From Theocolax elegans (taxonomy: Eukaryota > Arthropoda > Insecta > Hymenoptera > Cerocephalidae): DNA of 64,000 bases. Where the stretch lies: NCBI GenBank assembly GCA_026168455.1, contig CM047428.1:19992759-20056758 (forward strand). The letters are read 5' to 3'. The notes below the pieces were generated by a model, which was not told where the DNA came from, ran no database searches, and saw only the letters and a program-made list of their open reading frames with translations. Both the position numbers and the translations under genes were made by a program. Below, in pieces: positions 38,940-51,171 of the stretch (the stretch's first letter is position 1; every line of letters begins with the position of its first letter).

Positions 38940-39560
38940 GGATAGAAACGATTATTGGATCAGTCAGTGACCTGAGGATTATTAGGTCATGTATGTGGTC
39001 AACAATATTTGGCTAAAATTGATTTTAATCAATTTTGTGATCATCGAGCACCTATAGTATAATTAGAATCACGTTTAGATTCGTCAATGATCAGTCGGAT
39101 TATTATTCCAATAATTCATGATGCAAAAAAGTGCAACTATGATCCGAAACAATGAAAACAAGATCACTATTATAATTATTCAAGTTGTGAAAAAATGATG
39201 AGATCGTTGGTTATGGACGCGAAATCAATTTCGCGTCACAGTTTTAATCATCTGTGATCACTTTTACGATAATCCATGATGTGAATAATTAATTCCAAAC
39301 ATTTTTGTGATCATCGATGCTCTGATACTGATTTCTACAATATTTTTAGTGATCCGGGTCACTTTCAACCTCATCCAAACCGTGAAAATATTATTCAAAT
39401 CAAACTTATGATTATTGACCATATGAAAAATTTCCAATGTTTTACTTTTGGAATTCTCTGTGATCTGAAAACCTGGTCTGAATCAATTTTGTGATTACAG
39501 ACGATGCTGCACAATTATCAGAATCATTATTGTAATCGTCAGTAATCATCTAAATTTACA
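38940..39560. repeat. Degenerate GATC/AATCAC-rich repeat, left part
   Basis: Words such as TTTTGTGATCATCGA, GATCACTTTTAC and AATCAATTTTGTGATTA recur every 40-70 bases. They resemble the better preserved units at 42200-42860 and 43976-44880, so this is probably an eroded part of the same old array. Confidence 0.5.
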
Positions 39561-40937
39561 GTAACCCTCAAGACTCTATTCAAAACATTTACGTTTAATC
39601 GAGAAAAAGAGAAAAGGCAAATTAACAACAGTTGATAAGCATGAACTTCACTCATTTTCATTTATCTCATATTCTTCTGGCACAGTCGTGGTAATTTTGA
39701 TTTATACACCTCGCCCTAGAAAAGTTGGAGGAAAACAGAGTACCGGTAGTTGGCCCGAGCTTTTTTTTATTAGTATTGTACGAGATGAAGTATATGAAAT
39801 AGTTTCCATTGTCATACAACATTTTTTTTCTCTCTCACTACTCGATTGGTCCATGAAAAGTACACCTATACGACAGCTTATTATCAAACTAAAATTTATG
39901 GAACATTTTTTTTTTATTACGTATTGTCAAACAAATAAATTTGTATTGTCCATTAAATACTTAAATAACAGACCTTTCACAATTTGTAAATCTTTACTAT
40001 ACTTTGAACAGTAAAGTGTGCCAGCGCGTGTGTGTTCTTTTATTGTATGCACGAGTATATTTTGCTGTATATTTCAATGAAGCGTAGAAATTACGAGAAA
40101 GAAATAAAGAATAAAAAAGAATCAAAAGATGCTCGAATATTCCTGAAAGTATAGATGTCGTTTGCATCGATCGCGAAAGTAAATTCTTTTCTACCTGAGT
40201 AATTTCAATATATATATCAAATGCTTTTTACACACTCAACTACACGACCATTTGTCTTTTGAAAATTAGAAAACTATACTTTTATCTTTATTTCACACAC
40301 ATTTCCAAACATTTCAGCGACTCCTAATCAGCAACAATGTATATTATTTAGCTTCACATTTATTTATTAGATTCAAATTATCATTACATTCAAATTATTA
40401 TTTACTAGCAATAGTCAGATAAAAGAAATAATATGCAAATTAGTAGAAATTAAGATATTTAAAATGGTCTTATTACTTATAGGAAATGGTGGTAAATGCC
40501 TATTTGATGGAATAACCATAACCTTTTATTGTTTTTCCTTTTGCAACAATCTTTCGTAAGATATCTATACATTTTTATAATTTCGGAAACGAATACGCCA
40601 AAACCATTTTTAATGTCTTTTCAATCGCTTGTTTTGATATGTTTAATTTAAACCATTTTTGTAAAGTTAAAAATACCTTATAAATTGACTATTGTGGACG
40701 GAACAGCTGATTTAATTTTCCAAGAAATGGGTAAGAACAACAAGAGAGAAAAAATGTTTTATACTACAAAGACAAAAATGTCAACCTTTTTTCACATATT
40801 TTTATTCAAAATGGTTAATTCATATAATTAAGAAATGGAATTCACTTCTACCATGGATAACTGAAAAAATAATAGCAATAAATACATAAGTTCTAAATCA
40901 ACAAAAATTTATATTGTTAAATATTTAGTCTGCTCCA
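39561..40937. other. AT-rich noncoding stretch
   Basis: A 108-codon open frame on the plus strand (39688-40014) has no motif and sits in low-complexity sequence, so it is not called a gene. Nothing else was recognised. Confidence 0.5.
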
Positions 40938-41092
40938 AAAAAAAGTCCATGGATTGCATAACGTAACCTCTAAATTTAAGAAGCGATCAAAAACTTTCCG
41001 AACCTCAGATTCATTTTAAATTAAAGAAACCTCTAATATTCTCTTCGTCCAATATAGTTGGTGGAATTTCCCAGAGTATGGACTTTAAAAAA
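40938..41092. repeat. Diverged dispersed repeat with short inverted ends, copy 1
   Basis: AAAAGTCCATGG at the left and TATGGACTTTAAAA at the right are roughly inverted. The interior AAATTAAAGAAACCTCTAAT and TAGTTGGTGGAATTTCCCAG resembles 49255-49370. Confidence 0.5.
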
Positions 41093-42110
41093 ATGAAAAT
41101 ATTATAAACAAATGTGTACACTATGTAAAAACCGAATGAATCGTCGAATAATTCAGAAAATCCCGTTTATCCACGAGAAACCTAACCTCCAAACTAACGA
41201 AAAAAAAACAATAAAAATGCTATAAATAAATTGAACTAAAGAAAAAAAAAAGAAAGAAAGGCAAACGAGAAAGCAGGGTCTATTGATCGACCGAACATGA
41301 AAATGAAAAAGAAAGCCCCAAGTAAAAGGGGGAAAAAAAAGAAAGAAAGAAAGAAAAACCATTCGAATTTCTCAGTGGTGCTTGGAAAATTTGATTTCTC
41401 CTTGAATTCGATGGAGTTTAACGGCAATATTACGTTTGCTCTCCGAACCGGTGTAAAAAACGATAGGCAGCTCTCCCTTGCAAAGATTGGCTCATTAGTT
41501 CGACGGTTGAGAAGCAGCGGCACGAGAATTTCATCTTAAATACCGGAGAGAAGGAGAAAAGTGAATTCCGAAGAAAATCGAGAGATTTATCCTTACGGGG
41601 CTCGAGTTTTATATATGTGAATGAATGACCAATTATTAAACCTACGTAAGAACATTTCTGTAAGTATACTGATGTATATTTTCACAGTTCGGGAATTTTT
41701 CGTAATCCTGTTGCTAGTTTGTATAAGATAATATCGTCAGGGATGATTATGGTATGTATGTATGTGTATACACATACACGTATAGAGGAAGGAAGCAAGT
41801 ACTAATTGACTAATTAACTCATGATCGTCTAATCAAAGCTACTGTGCCATATTGCCTCCTATTATGCTGTAAGGGTTCTCTAATGATAATTAATAACCAC
41901 TAAGCGCGACCTCTTCATAATTAATTAATAATAATATACATATCTACTACGTAAATTAAAATGCATATTCTATAGGTAACCTTAAAATGGAAAATAGGTT
42001 ACGTAAAATTAATGTATGAATAATTGATTTAGATCCACGGCAAAATTATTCGGATGAATTTTAAGATTATCCGTAATGTTAAAAAATAAGTAAAAACGGG
42101 TTTATTAACA
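41093..42110. other. Noncoding stretch
   Basis: A-rich and GA-rich runs (41225-41365). Bases 41380-41620 are more balanced. Open frames overlap on both strands and are dominated by Lys or Phe runs. No gene was seen. Confidence 0.5.
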
Positions 42111-42190
42111 AAGACCTCCGTCGTTGATTAGCACCGAGTGCAGAGCATAAAATGAGCGACGTTAAATTAATAATAATAAAAAAAAAGAAA
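42111..42190 (+). mobile_element. SINE 3'-tail fragment
   Basis: GACCTCCGTCGTTGATTAGC, then GCATAAAATGAGCGACGTTA and (AAT)n with poly-A, matches the shared SINE tail. It is 5'-truncated. Confidence 0.8.
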
Positions 42191-42199
42191 AATATCTAA

Positions 42200-42860
42200 T
42201 CGATCTTGTGTTCACCGATAATTTATAAATTACCAGTTTATCGATTGTCCATAATAAAATAAATTATCCGAATTAATTTTGTGATTAACGAATGTCCATA
42301 AAAATGATCTGTCCACGATCTAAGAAAATGATATGGATAAATTTTGGTAATCAAACGATTATTCATAATACTAATCCAAACAACTAAATTTCTATGATCT
42401 TAAAAATATATTGAATGACTTTTTTATTTGACTCTGAATTGAAAAAATACTGAGGAGTATTGTCGACTGTCCGTACAAATTATCGTAATTAATTTTATCA
42501 AAATCCTGTTTGTGATTATCAATTGTCCGTAATAACGATTCGAATTACCTTTGTGTTTAGTCTCTAATCTAAAAAATATGGCAGACGACTTTTGTGAATG
42601 TATATCGACGGCTCGTACGAAGAAAAGCACAACTCAGATTTTGTAATGATATTTTAAATGGGAAAATCTGAACTGTGCTTTTCTTCGGATCGTCCGAGGT
42701 GTCGATATGATCTAAAAAAATGATCCGAATCACTTTTGTAATTAAAGAATGTCCATAATAATGTTTCGAATCACTTTTGCAATTGTCCATTGATCTGACA
42801 AAAGTATTCGAAATCACTTTTGTGATTGTCTTTGATTTCAAAAAATAATTCTCATTAATT
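42200..42860. repeat. Degenerate tandem array (ATCCGAATCACTTTTGTGATT type)
   Basis: Units share ATGATCCGAATCACTTTTGT, GATTGTCCATAAT and TGATCTAAAAAAA. They recur with variable spacing around 60 bases: near 42270, 42340, 42500, 42540, 42720, 42765 and 42805. A hairpin (42603-42707) interrupts one unit. Confidence 0.65.
42603..42707. other. 105 nt hairpin, microRNA-precursor-like or tiny foldback
   Basis: GAAGAAAAGCACAACTCAG continues into ATTTT on the 5' arm, and AAAATCTGAACTGTGC continues into TTTTCTTC on the 3' arm. They pair over 24 positions with only two adjacent mismatches. The outer stem closes with TATCGAC/GTCGATA, and the terminal loop is about 20 nt. Size and shape fit a miRNA precursor, but insertion into a repeat unit and symmetric pairing also fit a small MITE. 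Expression cannot be judged from sequence. Confidence 0.6.
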
Positions 42861-42909
42861 TAACGATTGAATTATCTATGGGCAGAAATAATGATCCTTA
42901 TCCCTTCTG

Positions 42910-43165
42910 TATTCACAAAAATGATTTCTTACTGCAAGCGGAATTCTTCTCAAATGTGCACCAAAAAGAAATCCACTAGAAGTAAATTGATTCTTCTACA
43001 ATTTAAAGGATTATGCTTCTTGTTTCACGTAATAATCCTAAAGCTAATTAATGTAAGAGGAATTCATGTTAATAACAGAAGAATCAATTAACATTAAGAG
43101 GATTTCTTTTTGTTACATATTTGAGAAGAATTCCACTTGCATTACGAAATCATTTTTGTGAGTGT
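42910..43165 (-). mobile_element. MITE, ~255 bp, copy 2
   Basis: TATTCACAAAAATGATTTCT on the left and GAAATCATTTTTGTGAGTGT on the right. The interior is the reverse complement of that at 30525-30775 (TTAATTAGCTTTAGGATTAT, read on the minus strand). It lies inside the degenerate array 42200-43300. Confidence 0.85.
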
Positions 43166-43975
43166 CTTATTATTGATTATCCTACATTAATAATCACTTT
43201 TGGGATTTCAAATTATCTGAAAAAAGTATCTGTATATCTAATTTATTATATTATCCGGATCATCATCAAATCCTTTTTGCAATCATCCATAATACATCAG
43301 TGAGCATCAGTGATGAACTAAACCTACGCCGTATCAATTATTGAACAACAACACACAACCTAAACATGAAACTCACATTTTTAACTTATCAAATTACATC
43401 ACACCAGTTTGAACCAAAACAATTATTACCAAATGAAAAACGCAAGTACGTCCAGCACGAAGAAATTGAATTGTTACATCCATTTTGAAGCAGTCCGAGA
43501 GTCCTATAGGTGAGAGGTAACATGTGAGGGCGTAAGAGCTGAGCGTAACCACGATATTAAACCGAAACCAAACTAACCGCCTGGTGTGGTACTGCGTATA
43601 CCCCTCCTCCGTTTTCCGAGAGGGCAGTTAATTACTTAGATGGTGATGGAAGGGGGGGGGTGAAGGGGAAGATGAAGGGGGGGGGTTAGAGGGTCGAAGT
43701 GCCTGAGAACTTACTCGCAACCGGAAGTAGTTAATAGCCCTGCAATAACATCCTGGAAAATTGAACCTTCGCTAGCGCTTTTGACCGGGTTTAATTGCCA
43801 ATTGATGATTCTCGTTGTTAAGCATAATTATTTTACTTTCATAAGTACACGTTTACTCTCATTCGAGATTTCGCGGATATCATTTTTTGTTTTTATTTTT
43901 GTAAGCATTGATGTAGATTGAAGAAATCTTATTGTTTTAAGGTTATGAATTAATTGGTGGATTCGGATTTTTTTT
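43166..43975. other. End of array, then noncoding island with poly-G runs
   Basis: 43166-43290 continues the degenerate array. Bases 43480-43800 are more G+C-balanced, with G runs at 43652-43660 and 43677-43686. No gene was seen. Confidence 0.5.
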
Positions 43976-44880
43976 GTTAAAGGATGATTGAAATATGATG
44001 TAATGGATTATTATGTGTAATATGTTTTACCGGATTGTTAATTATCTAAAATGATTTATCGGATCATTATAACTGATCTTATTTAGGTCAGAATGTCATC
44101 TTTGGATTTATCTTTAATTTGTAAAGTATTTTGTATCTGTATTTTGCAATTGTGTATATAACAAACGATCTATAATGTTGCGATCGATCATTATTTAGAA
44201 TATCAATGATTTTAAAAACAATTCGACAGATAATCGATTATTCATACTGATTTTTCGGATTAATATTATTGACCTTTATAGACTTGAAACTTGCACAATC
44301 AAAGATCCAAAAAGATACATCATTACTTTTAATCATTCAATATTTCAACAATCAACGTTTTAGAGTGCTTCATCAAATAATTATTTCTCATTCTTCAAAA
44401 ATCAAAAAATTATTGGATGGATTCGAAAATTTTCTTGGATCGATAACGGTTGGAAAAATAAATGGCAGATCATCAAATATTTGAAACGATAGGGTTAATA
44501 TTTATGATCACTGATAATTCGTAACATAAAGTAGATCATCAAGGATCCGAAAATTATAGATCATAATTGAATTAATGTTAGAACATAATAATTAAGATCA
44601 ACATAATTAATGAAATGAAAGAATTAAAAGATATTAAAAATTATTCAAAGGATCATCTTTTCTGGTTATTTAATAAATCATCGTTTTTGATCACTGACGA
44701 TTCGATGGATTGCACTTTCTAAGCATCAGTGACTTGATATGTCACGTTAACTGATCACTAACGATTCGATGGATTATACTTTCTAATCATCAGTGATTTG
44801 ATAGACCATCTTTTCTGACCATTGACGACTCGTTACATGGCTCATCTGATCAAGGAAATAATATAAATCCATCTAACAGA
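43976..44880. repeat. Degenerate tandem array, right part, with 64 bp units
   Basis: The clearest units start at 44689 (GATCACTGACGATTCGATGG), 44753 (GATCACTAACGATTCGATGG) and 44817 (GACCATTGACGACTCG), period 64, each with ACTTTCTAA-CATCAGTGA inside. Upstream units are more eroded. Confidence 0.7.
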
Positions 44881-45637
44881 TAATTTTGAAAATATGTCAC
44901 TACAGTCACTTTGCACCATTCAAAAGTTAATTGTTCACAATCATAAATAGGTATCTTTTCAAAAAATCCAATTTAAATTTATTCACCGACTCGTCGATGA
45001 TCTCCGAGTTCAACAATCCTGGAAAACGCATAAATACGAATAACCATACCATACTTGCGCAAACTACATTTAAAAATTTCGAATTCGAAACTTGGGTTAA
45101 TTATTCATTCGTTATCGACAATGAATAATTACTCTTTGATATCGCAATAACATATAAATTTCGCGTATTAAACGAATGTTTCCATTATCACAATTCCCAC
45201 AATGATTAATCACATTATTAATGATACATCGTGATGCATTATCAAACGAATGCTCCGTTAATAATTGTCAGTGTTAAAAATAAAGTTAAAAAGGAAACAA
45301 TGAAAGAAAAAAATCGTTCCTCAAATATTTAATTACGTTCGTAAGCGGGAGGTCGTTTATCAAAATGAAAATTGACGCTCGACTTTGCAAACTTTCTCAA
45401 ATTCCCTTTTCGAATATTTATTCGGAAATTTTATAATTACAATTTCTCTCAAAAAAGAGAGAGAGAGATAGATGGAGGAGGAAGAGAGGACAGACAAAAG
45501 GGGATCCAAGTTTCGAAAATGGTATAAAAGTCTTTTCGACTCGACGAAGAAAATGAAATCTATTTGAGTGGACTAAGCTCTTGGTTCGGTTCCGCGATTC
45601 TCATCTTTTCTTTGTTTTCCATTCGGTTATTTTCGTG

Positions 45638-45668
<31 letters not shown>

Positions 45669-47390
45669 TCCCTGTCACAAATATCAAGGAGAAACTTTCA
45701 GGTTAGTGCTCTTTCTCTGTTTGACTTGGGCTCTTTTAACTACCCGCGCTTTTCGTATTTTACTTTCCGAGTATATACATCGATCCTCATTTTACGCGTG
45801 TATACAAAGAAATTTTGTAATAAAGATTACCGTTACGACACGGGTAACCTAAAAAATACCGTGACAGTGTGATTAAAAATGATGACATTTTTCTTAAAGA
45901 TAGGTTTTAGGCTATACTTTTTGCCCAATAGCCGAAAATATTTAAAGTATCGTACAGATTAGTAAAAGTGGATTCTTTCAACAGGTACCTAAAATTATCG
46001 TGTCAGTGTGATGAAAATGTTGGCTTGTTTTTTAAAGATACTTTGTAGGGTACTTTTTGCGGGACTACCGATACATCCCAAAGTACCGTATCTGAGATTA
46101 ATAAAAGTGGGTCATTTTTTAGGAATCTAAAAATTATCTACAATTTATCCTAATTATGCGGTCAAAAATTTGACATTTTCCTTAAAGATTCTTTTTAGGG
46201 TACTTATTAGTAAAAGTGGGTCATATTATGACAAATAATTTCGGAAATATTTTTCTTGATCGGCTGATATGTATTAGGTTTACAACGCTTATCACGGTAA
46301 TTTTTATTAGAAAATTCTCACTTTATGCACGTAAAAAATAAATACACCAATCTTTACTTCTTTAGAGTTGTTGAAATATTAAATGTAAAGGTATATTAAA
46401 ATTATTATTTCTTTTTAAATTGAGAAATTCGAATCGATTAAACGGTATTCCGTGGATTCCTCGGAATCTCGCATTGCGTTCGAACTATGGGAAACGTCAT
46501 GAACCACTTCATCCGGATGATATTGAAATAGACGACGTTTCTATATATATGTATGTACACACTATTGTATGACGGGTGATTAATATTGAGAAAGATTCTC
46601 GAAATCGGATGGCTTTGTTACGCCGATTCATTTTATTCATTTTTTTTGTTCTGACTTAGCTATAGATGCGTTTAAAAAGATATAAATACGAGTGATTCTC
46701 TGTAAAATCAGCCAGCCAAAATTTTTTCTTCTACAAACTTTTTACATGTTTTATAAAGTGTTTCTCAATTTTTCAGATTTTTATATTTTTCTATGCCAAA
46801 GTGGTGGACACTTAAAAACAAAAAGTGTATCCATTTTTATACTTTTATATATTTTATATATATTTGTAAAATTCTCTGATCTTTTCACTAAAAATACTTC
46901 CAAAGTCATACATATAGGCTGTAATTTAAACCTTGAAATGAGGATTTGAGAGGGTTCGATCATTGACATGCAGACCAAAAAATACCTGAAGATAGCTTTC
47001 TTAGTCCCAAAGTACCTGTAAAAATCCTGTTACATTGTAAGCATAAGTCTCTGTGCTAAACATAATTTTAGCAGTTTATAATGTTAAAATATGATTGCAA
47101 TATCACGATATGCCTAACAAAAATATGGACGACGCTCACTACCATAAAATTAGGGTTATACCTAAAATGGTATAAGAACCGTTCAAAAGTTGCGCTGTAG
47201 TCTCAAAACAAAACACATTTTTGTCATTTAGGATAGCAGAGCTCCTAAAACTAGGAGAGCTGCTGTACTAAGGGTAATGTACTGTATTTGTCCTTCACAT
47301 AAGTACAAAAGATGCCCCAAGAATTTCTCAGTGTATTTTTGCAATGAAATATTGATATTGCATGGGTATACTCCTTACTTGAAACATGTA
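44881..47390. other. AT-rich noncoding stretch
   Basis: Contains (CT)n at 45638-45664 and GA-rich runs near 45450. Between 45860 and 46240, GTACTTTTTGC/GATACTTTTTAGGG words recur irregularly. No gene was recognised. Confidence 0.5.
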
Positions 47391-47611
47391 GGGTAGAAAG
47401 GTACAATTCCGACCAGGGTATAATTCCGACCAGTTCAAATATCTGGAGAACACGTCTGTTCTTCTCTAGCCCCTGTTACTAACTGAAAGCTAAAGGCCAT
47501 GCTTACCAAACATGAGCGTCAATTTGGCGCATCAAAACACGAAAGTCATTTCTTTATTTGTGTTGCCGTTCTCCAGATATATGGACTGGTCGGAATTGTA
47601 CCATTCTACCC
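47391..47611. mobile_element. MITE with TA target site, 221 bp
   Basis: Left end GGGTAGAAAGGTACAATTCC, right end GGAATTGTACCATTCTACCC, flanked by TA at 47389-47390 and 47612-47613. A second GGTATAATTCCGACCAG follows inside the left end, and CTGGAGAA/TTCTCCAG pair further in. There is no coding content. TA flanks and GGG-starting ends fit the Tc1/mariner/pogo superfamily in general terms. Confidence 0.85.
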
Positions 47612-47614
47612 TAC

Positions 47615-48390
47615 CTTTCTAAGGGGAAGAAAAAAATTTTGGCCGGCTGATCTTACAGAGAATCATCCATATATAATAAGAAATGGGAAAAATGGACTAT
47701 ACAAAACGAGTACTAATTTTTTTATATACAAAATCAACAGTTACATATTGCTAAGTGTATAAGGAAGACCGGCGTGAAACCAAATAAACCAAATTTTGTT
47801 AAAAATTTTTGTTTACCAAAAAATTAACAAGTATTGTGAAGTACCCACCCTGATAGAAATCATATTCTCCTAAATAAATATTACATAGATTGTTTGAATA
47901 GAATGGATGAAAAACATAATATCCTGATTTTCAACAATTTTTAGTTATGTGCTATTAGATGTTTATTTAAAATAAACAGATGAAAAATCTAATAAAGTAG
48001 CGTTTATCTTAATAAATACTGTATATATAACACAAATCAGTTATAAATCAGACGAAAGCGTTAAAAACTCGAATGAATCTACAGGAATTTTGAAGTTTAC
48101 TGCTCGTGGAACAGTGGACACATTATATTTGAATATTTTGGGTGAAAAAAGCGTTTCATCACAAGTTACTTACTAGCAAGTATTAATTCCTAGTTAGAAA
48201 CAAATGCAAAATATGTTTAAAAATTAATAGTAAATTACGATACAAGTGCGTGAAACCGGTGTTAGTCACGTACGAGTCGATTTTATCGCCCGAGCGAATC
48301 GTATACTACTTTTAAACACAATGTGAGCGAAACACGCCTCTCGTTGATGTTAAAAACCGCGTTTCGCATCGGAGTGTTAAAAAATATATT
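47615..48390. other. AT-rich noncoding stretch
   Basis: No gene was recognised. Bases 48240-48380 are more balanced. Confidence 0.5.
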
Positions 48391-48560
48391 ATGTACATTG
48401 ACTTATTATTTAATTATCTAGTGCTTCTATTTTCGGATTTGCATACATTTCCGTATTTTTTTAAAATAAATGTAATAATTATCTTTTTTGCTCGGTCGGT
48501 AACCCACCGGGTATGCCACCCCCTTAATGGGATGTCGGACCCAAGTTACAAAGATCTACA
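48391..48560. repeat. Dispersed repeat, copy 2 (partner at 23521)
   Basis: Carries CGGTCGGTAACCCACCGGGT preceded by TTTTTTTAAAATAAATGTAA and followed by GTATGCCACCCCCTTAATGG, which extends further than in copy 1. Confidence 0.7.
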
Positions 48561-49734
48561 CCTTTCAACATAAGAATTATGTTGGAAATATTGAATTAAA
48601 AGTCTGATAAAATTCATATCAGTAGTTTAATACAAGAGCGAGGACATGGCGCTTTCATTTTTTAAGAAAAAATCAGCTTTTTAATAATAATTGAATCAGT
48701 AATTTTCAGTCGGTAATTATTGATCGAAAAAGCATGAATTTTCAACGCAAAAATCAGAAACAAATCATAAACTTAAAAAACTGAAAAAATAAGTATACTG
48801 TTTAAAACATGCCTAAAGGCATGAAGTTCAGGTTTTTTTTAAAACTTTATTCTTTTATTTATAAAAAAGTATTAAAAATGTATAATTTTCACATACAAAA
48901 AATAGCCAACTAAATCATTTAGTTCTTTCTGAAAAATTTAAAGTAATGAGTTGATATAATAATTCCTACAAACTCTTTTTATCTGTTTTTATAATTTCAA
49001 ACTGTATACAAACCTTAAAATATATTATTTTTTTTCAATATTAAGTTGATTGAAAATGATTATGTAAATAACACTGACTGCCCCGTTCATTTCTCACTGG
49101 AAATAGACTAGTTAAAAACTGCTCAACGATTCCACCAGGGTTATTTATATAATTAATTATTATAATTATTATTACTTATTATTATATTAATCTATAATTC
49201 CAATAATCCTAATAAATAGTGATATCTATGCAGCTATAATATATTCAACAGTCTTTTCGAAGTAAAACTTAATCTTAAATTAAAGAAGGCTCTGATTTAC
49301 TTTTCGTTCACAATGATAGTTGGGATTTCCCAAATTATGGCATTTTCAAAAATTATAGGTAATAATAGTGATTACCTTGAACATTTCCATCAGTAAAATA
49401 TTACTCATTAGTTACTCCATACATTGTTAATACCATCCATTTTACCAATAAATTCATAATTCCGTAAAAACTTTTGCGAAAAATAAATTATGTATATTTA
49501 CGAAAAAAAAACCGTAAATAAAATTAACGAATGATTATGATCTCATCTAATTAATACGGCGTCGGTCGTTTATACGAAATTCGTATTGAATGAAGCAAAG
49601 GAAATCACACGCGGAGGCGTAGAATTTTAACAATGGGCATCGAGCAAATTCGTTACCCCCTTCGTCACCCTACACCGTTGAAAGTATAGAGGTGCACTCA
49701 CTCCGAACACATATATATATATATATACATATAT
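48561..49734. other. AT-rich noncoding stretch with old repeat copy
   Basis: 49255-49370 resembles 40938-41092 (TTAAATTAAAGAAGGCTCTG and TAGTTGGGATTTCCCAAAT). (TA)n at 49710-49728 precedes the next duplication. No gene was seen. Confidence 0.5.
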
Positions 49735-51085
49735 ACATGTACGCTTTGGGTTAATTACGAACTTGCCATTAATGAACTGACTCGAGAGAGAAAGAGAGAG
49801 CGGAGCGTTTGACGCGTTCATTATTTTATTCATTGTCACGCTCCTCCCCTCTCCTCGTAGAAGAGTGAACTTGTCACTCCACCCCCCTTCCCCCCCCCTC
49901 CTGCCCCCGCACCTGACCCGCTCGATTTTCGTCTCTCTATTGACAGTTTGAAAATGCATTAAACGCTCAGCCGAAAGCATTCGATTTTCTCTGTTCGTAT
50001 ATATACCCCTCCATTCGATTTTATTTCATGGGAAGTGTGTATGGGTGGATGTATAGACGGAAATGAAATTTCCTACTTTACCGATGTTGAGGATATAGCG
50101 CGGGGTTGAGGGAATATGAGAAAAAATTTTTTTTCTCTTAGTTTTTCAACCTAATGATCTATATAAATTTTTGTGGCATATTTGTAGTAGGAAATATAAG
50201 TTTTTTTGGAAAAATACACCAAGGTAGATTCGTTTCGAGGCCAAATGCTTATTTTGGATTCATTTGAAATTTTTTGAAAATATTTCTTGAGTTAAAAGTT
50301 TTGAAAAATTGCTACAATTTTACATTACTTTTTTGGGCACGAACTTTATACGGGGGAGCCTTAATTTTTAGTCACCCGAAAAAGTGGTTTTCCTCAAATA
50401 TCTAAAAAGTTTTCAACCGATTTGGCTGAAAACTTTATGGTAGTTTTCTTATGATATGAGAAGCTTATGGTATTATTTCTATATATATTAATGAAGTCAT
50501 TTACCTTAAAAACGTTTTTGTTCATTATATGTTAATTGTCTCGAAACATAAACATCCTACGCAAAAATTATATAATAGACAAAATCTTCAGCTTGATAAT
50601 ACGAAATATTTTTCTATTGCGCATAATACACATTTTTGAATATTTTTGGCGCTAGAGACTTACAAAGATCGTTACATGATATTTATGTTCTCGATGTCCC
50701 AAATATATCTCAGAAGGTTTCAACCAAAAAAAAATAAAAAAAACATTTTTGCAGTTAATCAAAATTTATCATTTATGCATAAAAATTTTAAATGGACAAA
50801 ATATCCATTTAAAAATAGCAAAACTGTTTCTAATACATTTATGCTCAGAAAAATAATTTTGAAGACATACATAAAAAAATTAAATTAAAATACGTTTTTT
50901 TACGTACATATTTAAATGTAAATTATTAATGTTTATTTCAATAAGATAAAATTTTTTTATATTCATCATTTTTCGCTCAAAAAATTTAATAAAAATAGTT
51001 AAAGCAGTCTAATATTTAAAAAGAAACGCATTTCAAGTTCCTTAATTACTAGACAAAACTTGGTGCTAGGCTCAATAATCCGGAA
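49735..51085. repeat. Third direct duplication, unit 1 (~1.35 kb)
   Basis: Starts at ACATGTACGCTTTGGG and ends at CTCAATAATCCGGAAATAT. It includes a C-rich island (49845-49925), a T-rich part and sequence with CAACCGATTTGGCTGAAAAC that looks like transposon-derived DNA. The 117-codon minus-strand frame over the C-rich island is not intact in the second copy and is not called a gene. Confidence 0.92.
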
Positions 51086-51171
51086 ATATATATATATATA
51101 TATATATCATATATATAATTTATATATATATATAATATAATAATCTAATATATATATATAATATACATACA
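51086..51171. repeat. (TA)n-rich junction between duplication units
   Basis: Interrupted TA runs across about 85 bases separate the two units. Shorter TA runs precede unit 1, so TA tracts flank both units. Confidence 0.9.

Noticed and set aside
39688..40014. 108-codon plus-strand open frame
   Set aside because: No motif, Phe/Ile-rich low-complexity segments and an overlapping frame on the other strand.
41236..41539. Overlapping 80- and 95-codon frames on opposite strands
   Set aside because: Lys-rich and Phe-rich translations of the same A-rich tract.
47230..47275. Small hairpin AGCAGAGCTCCT / AGGAGAGCTGCT
   Set aside because: Only ~12 bp with mismatches, no T run or RNA context; expected by chance in 64 kb.
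49627..49980. 117-codon minus-strand open frame, partly repeated at 51193-51411
   Set aside because: The frame crosses a C/T-rich island and a TA tract, is truncated in the duplicate copy and shows no domain.
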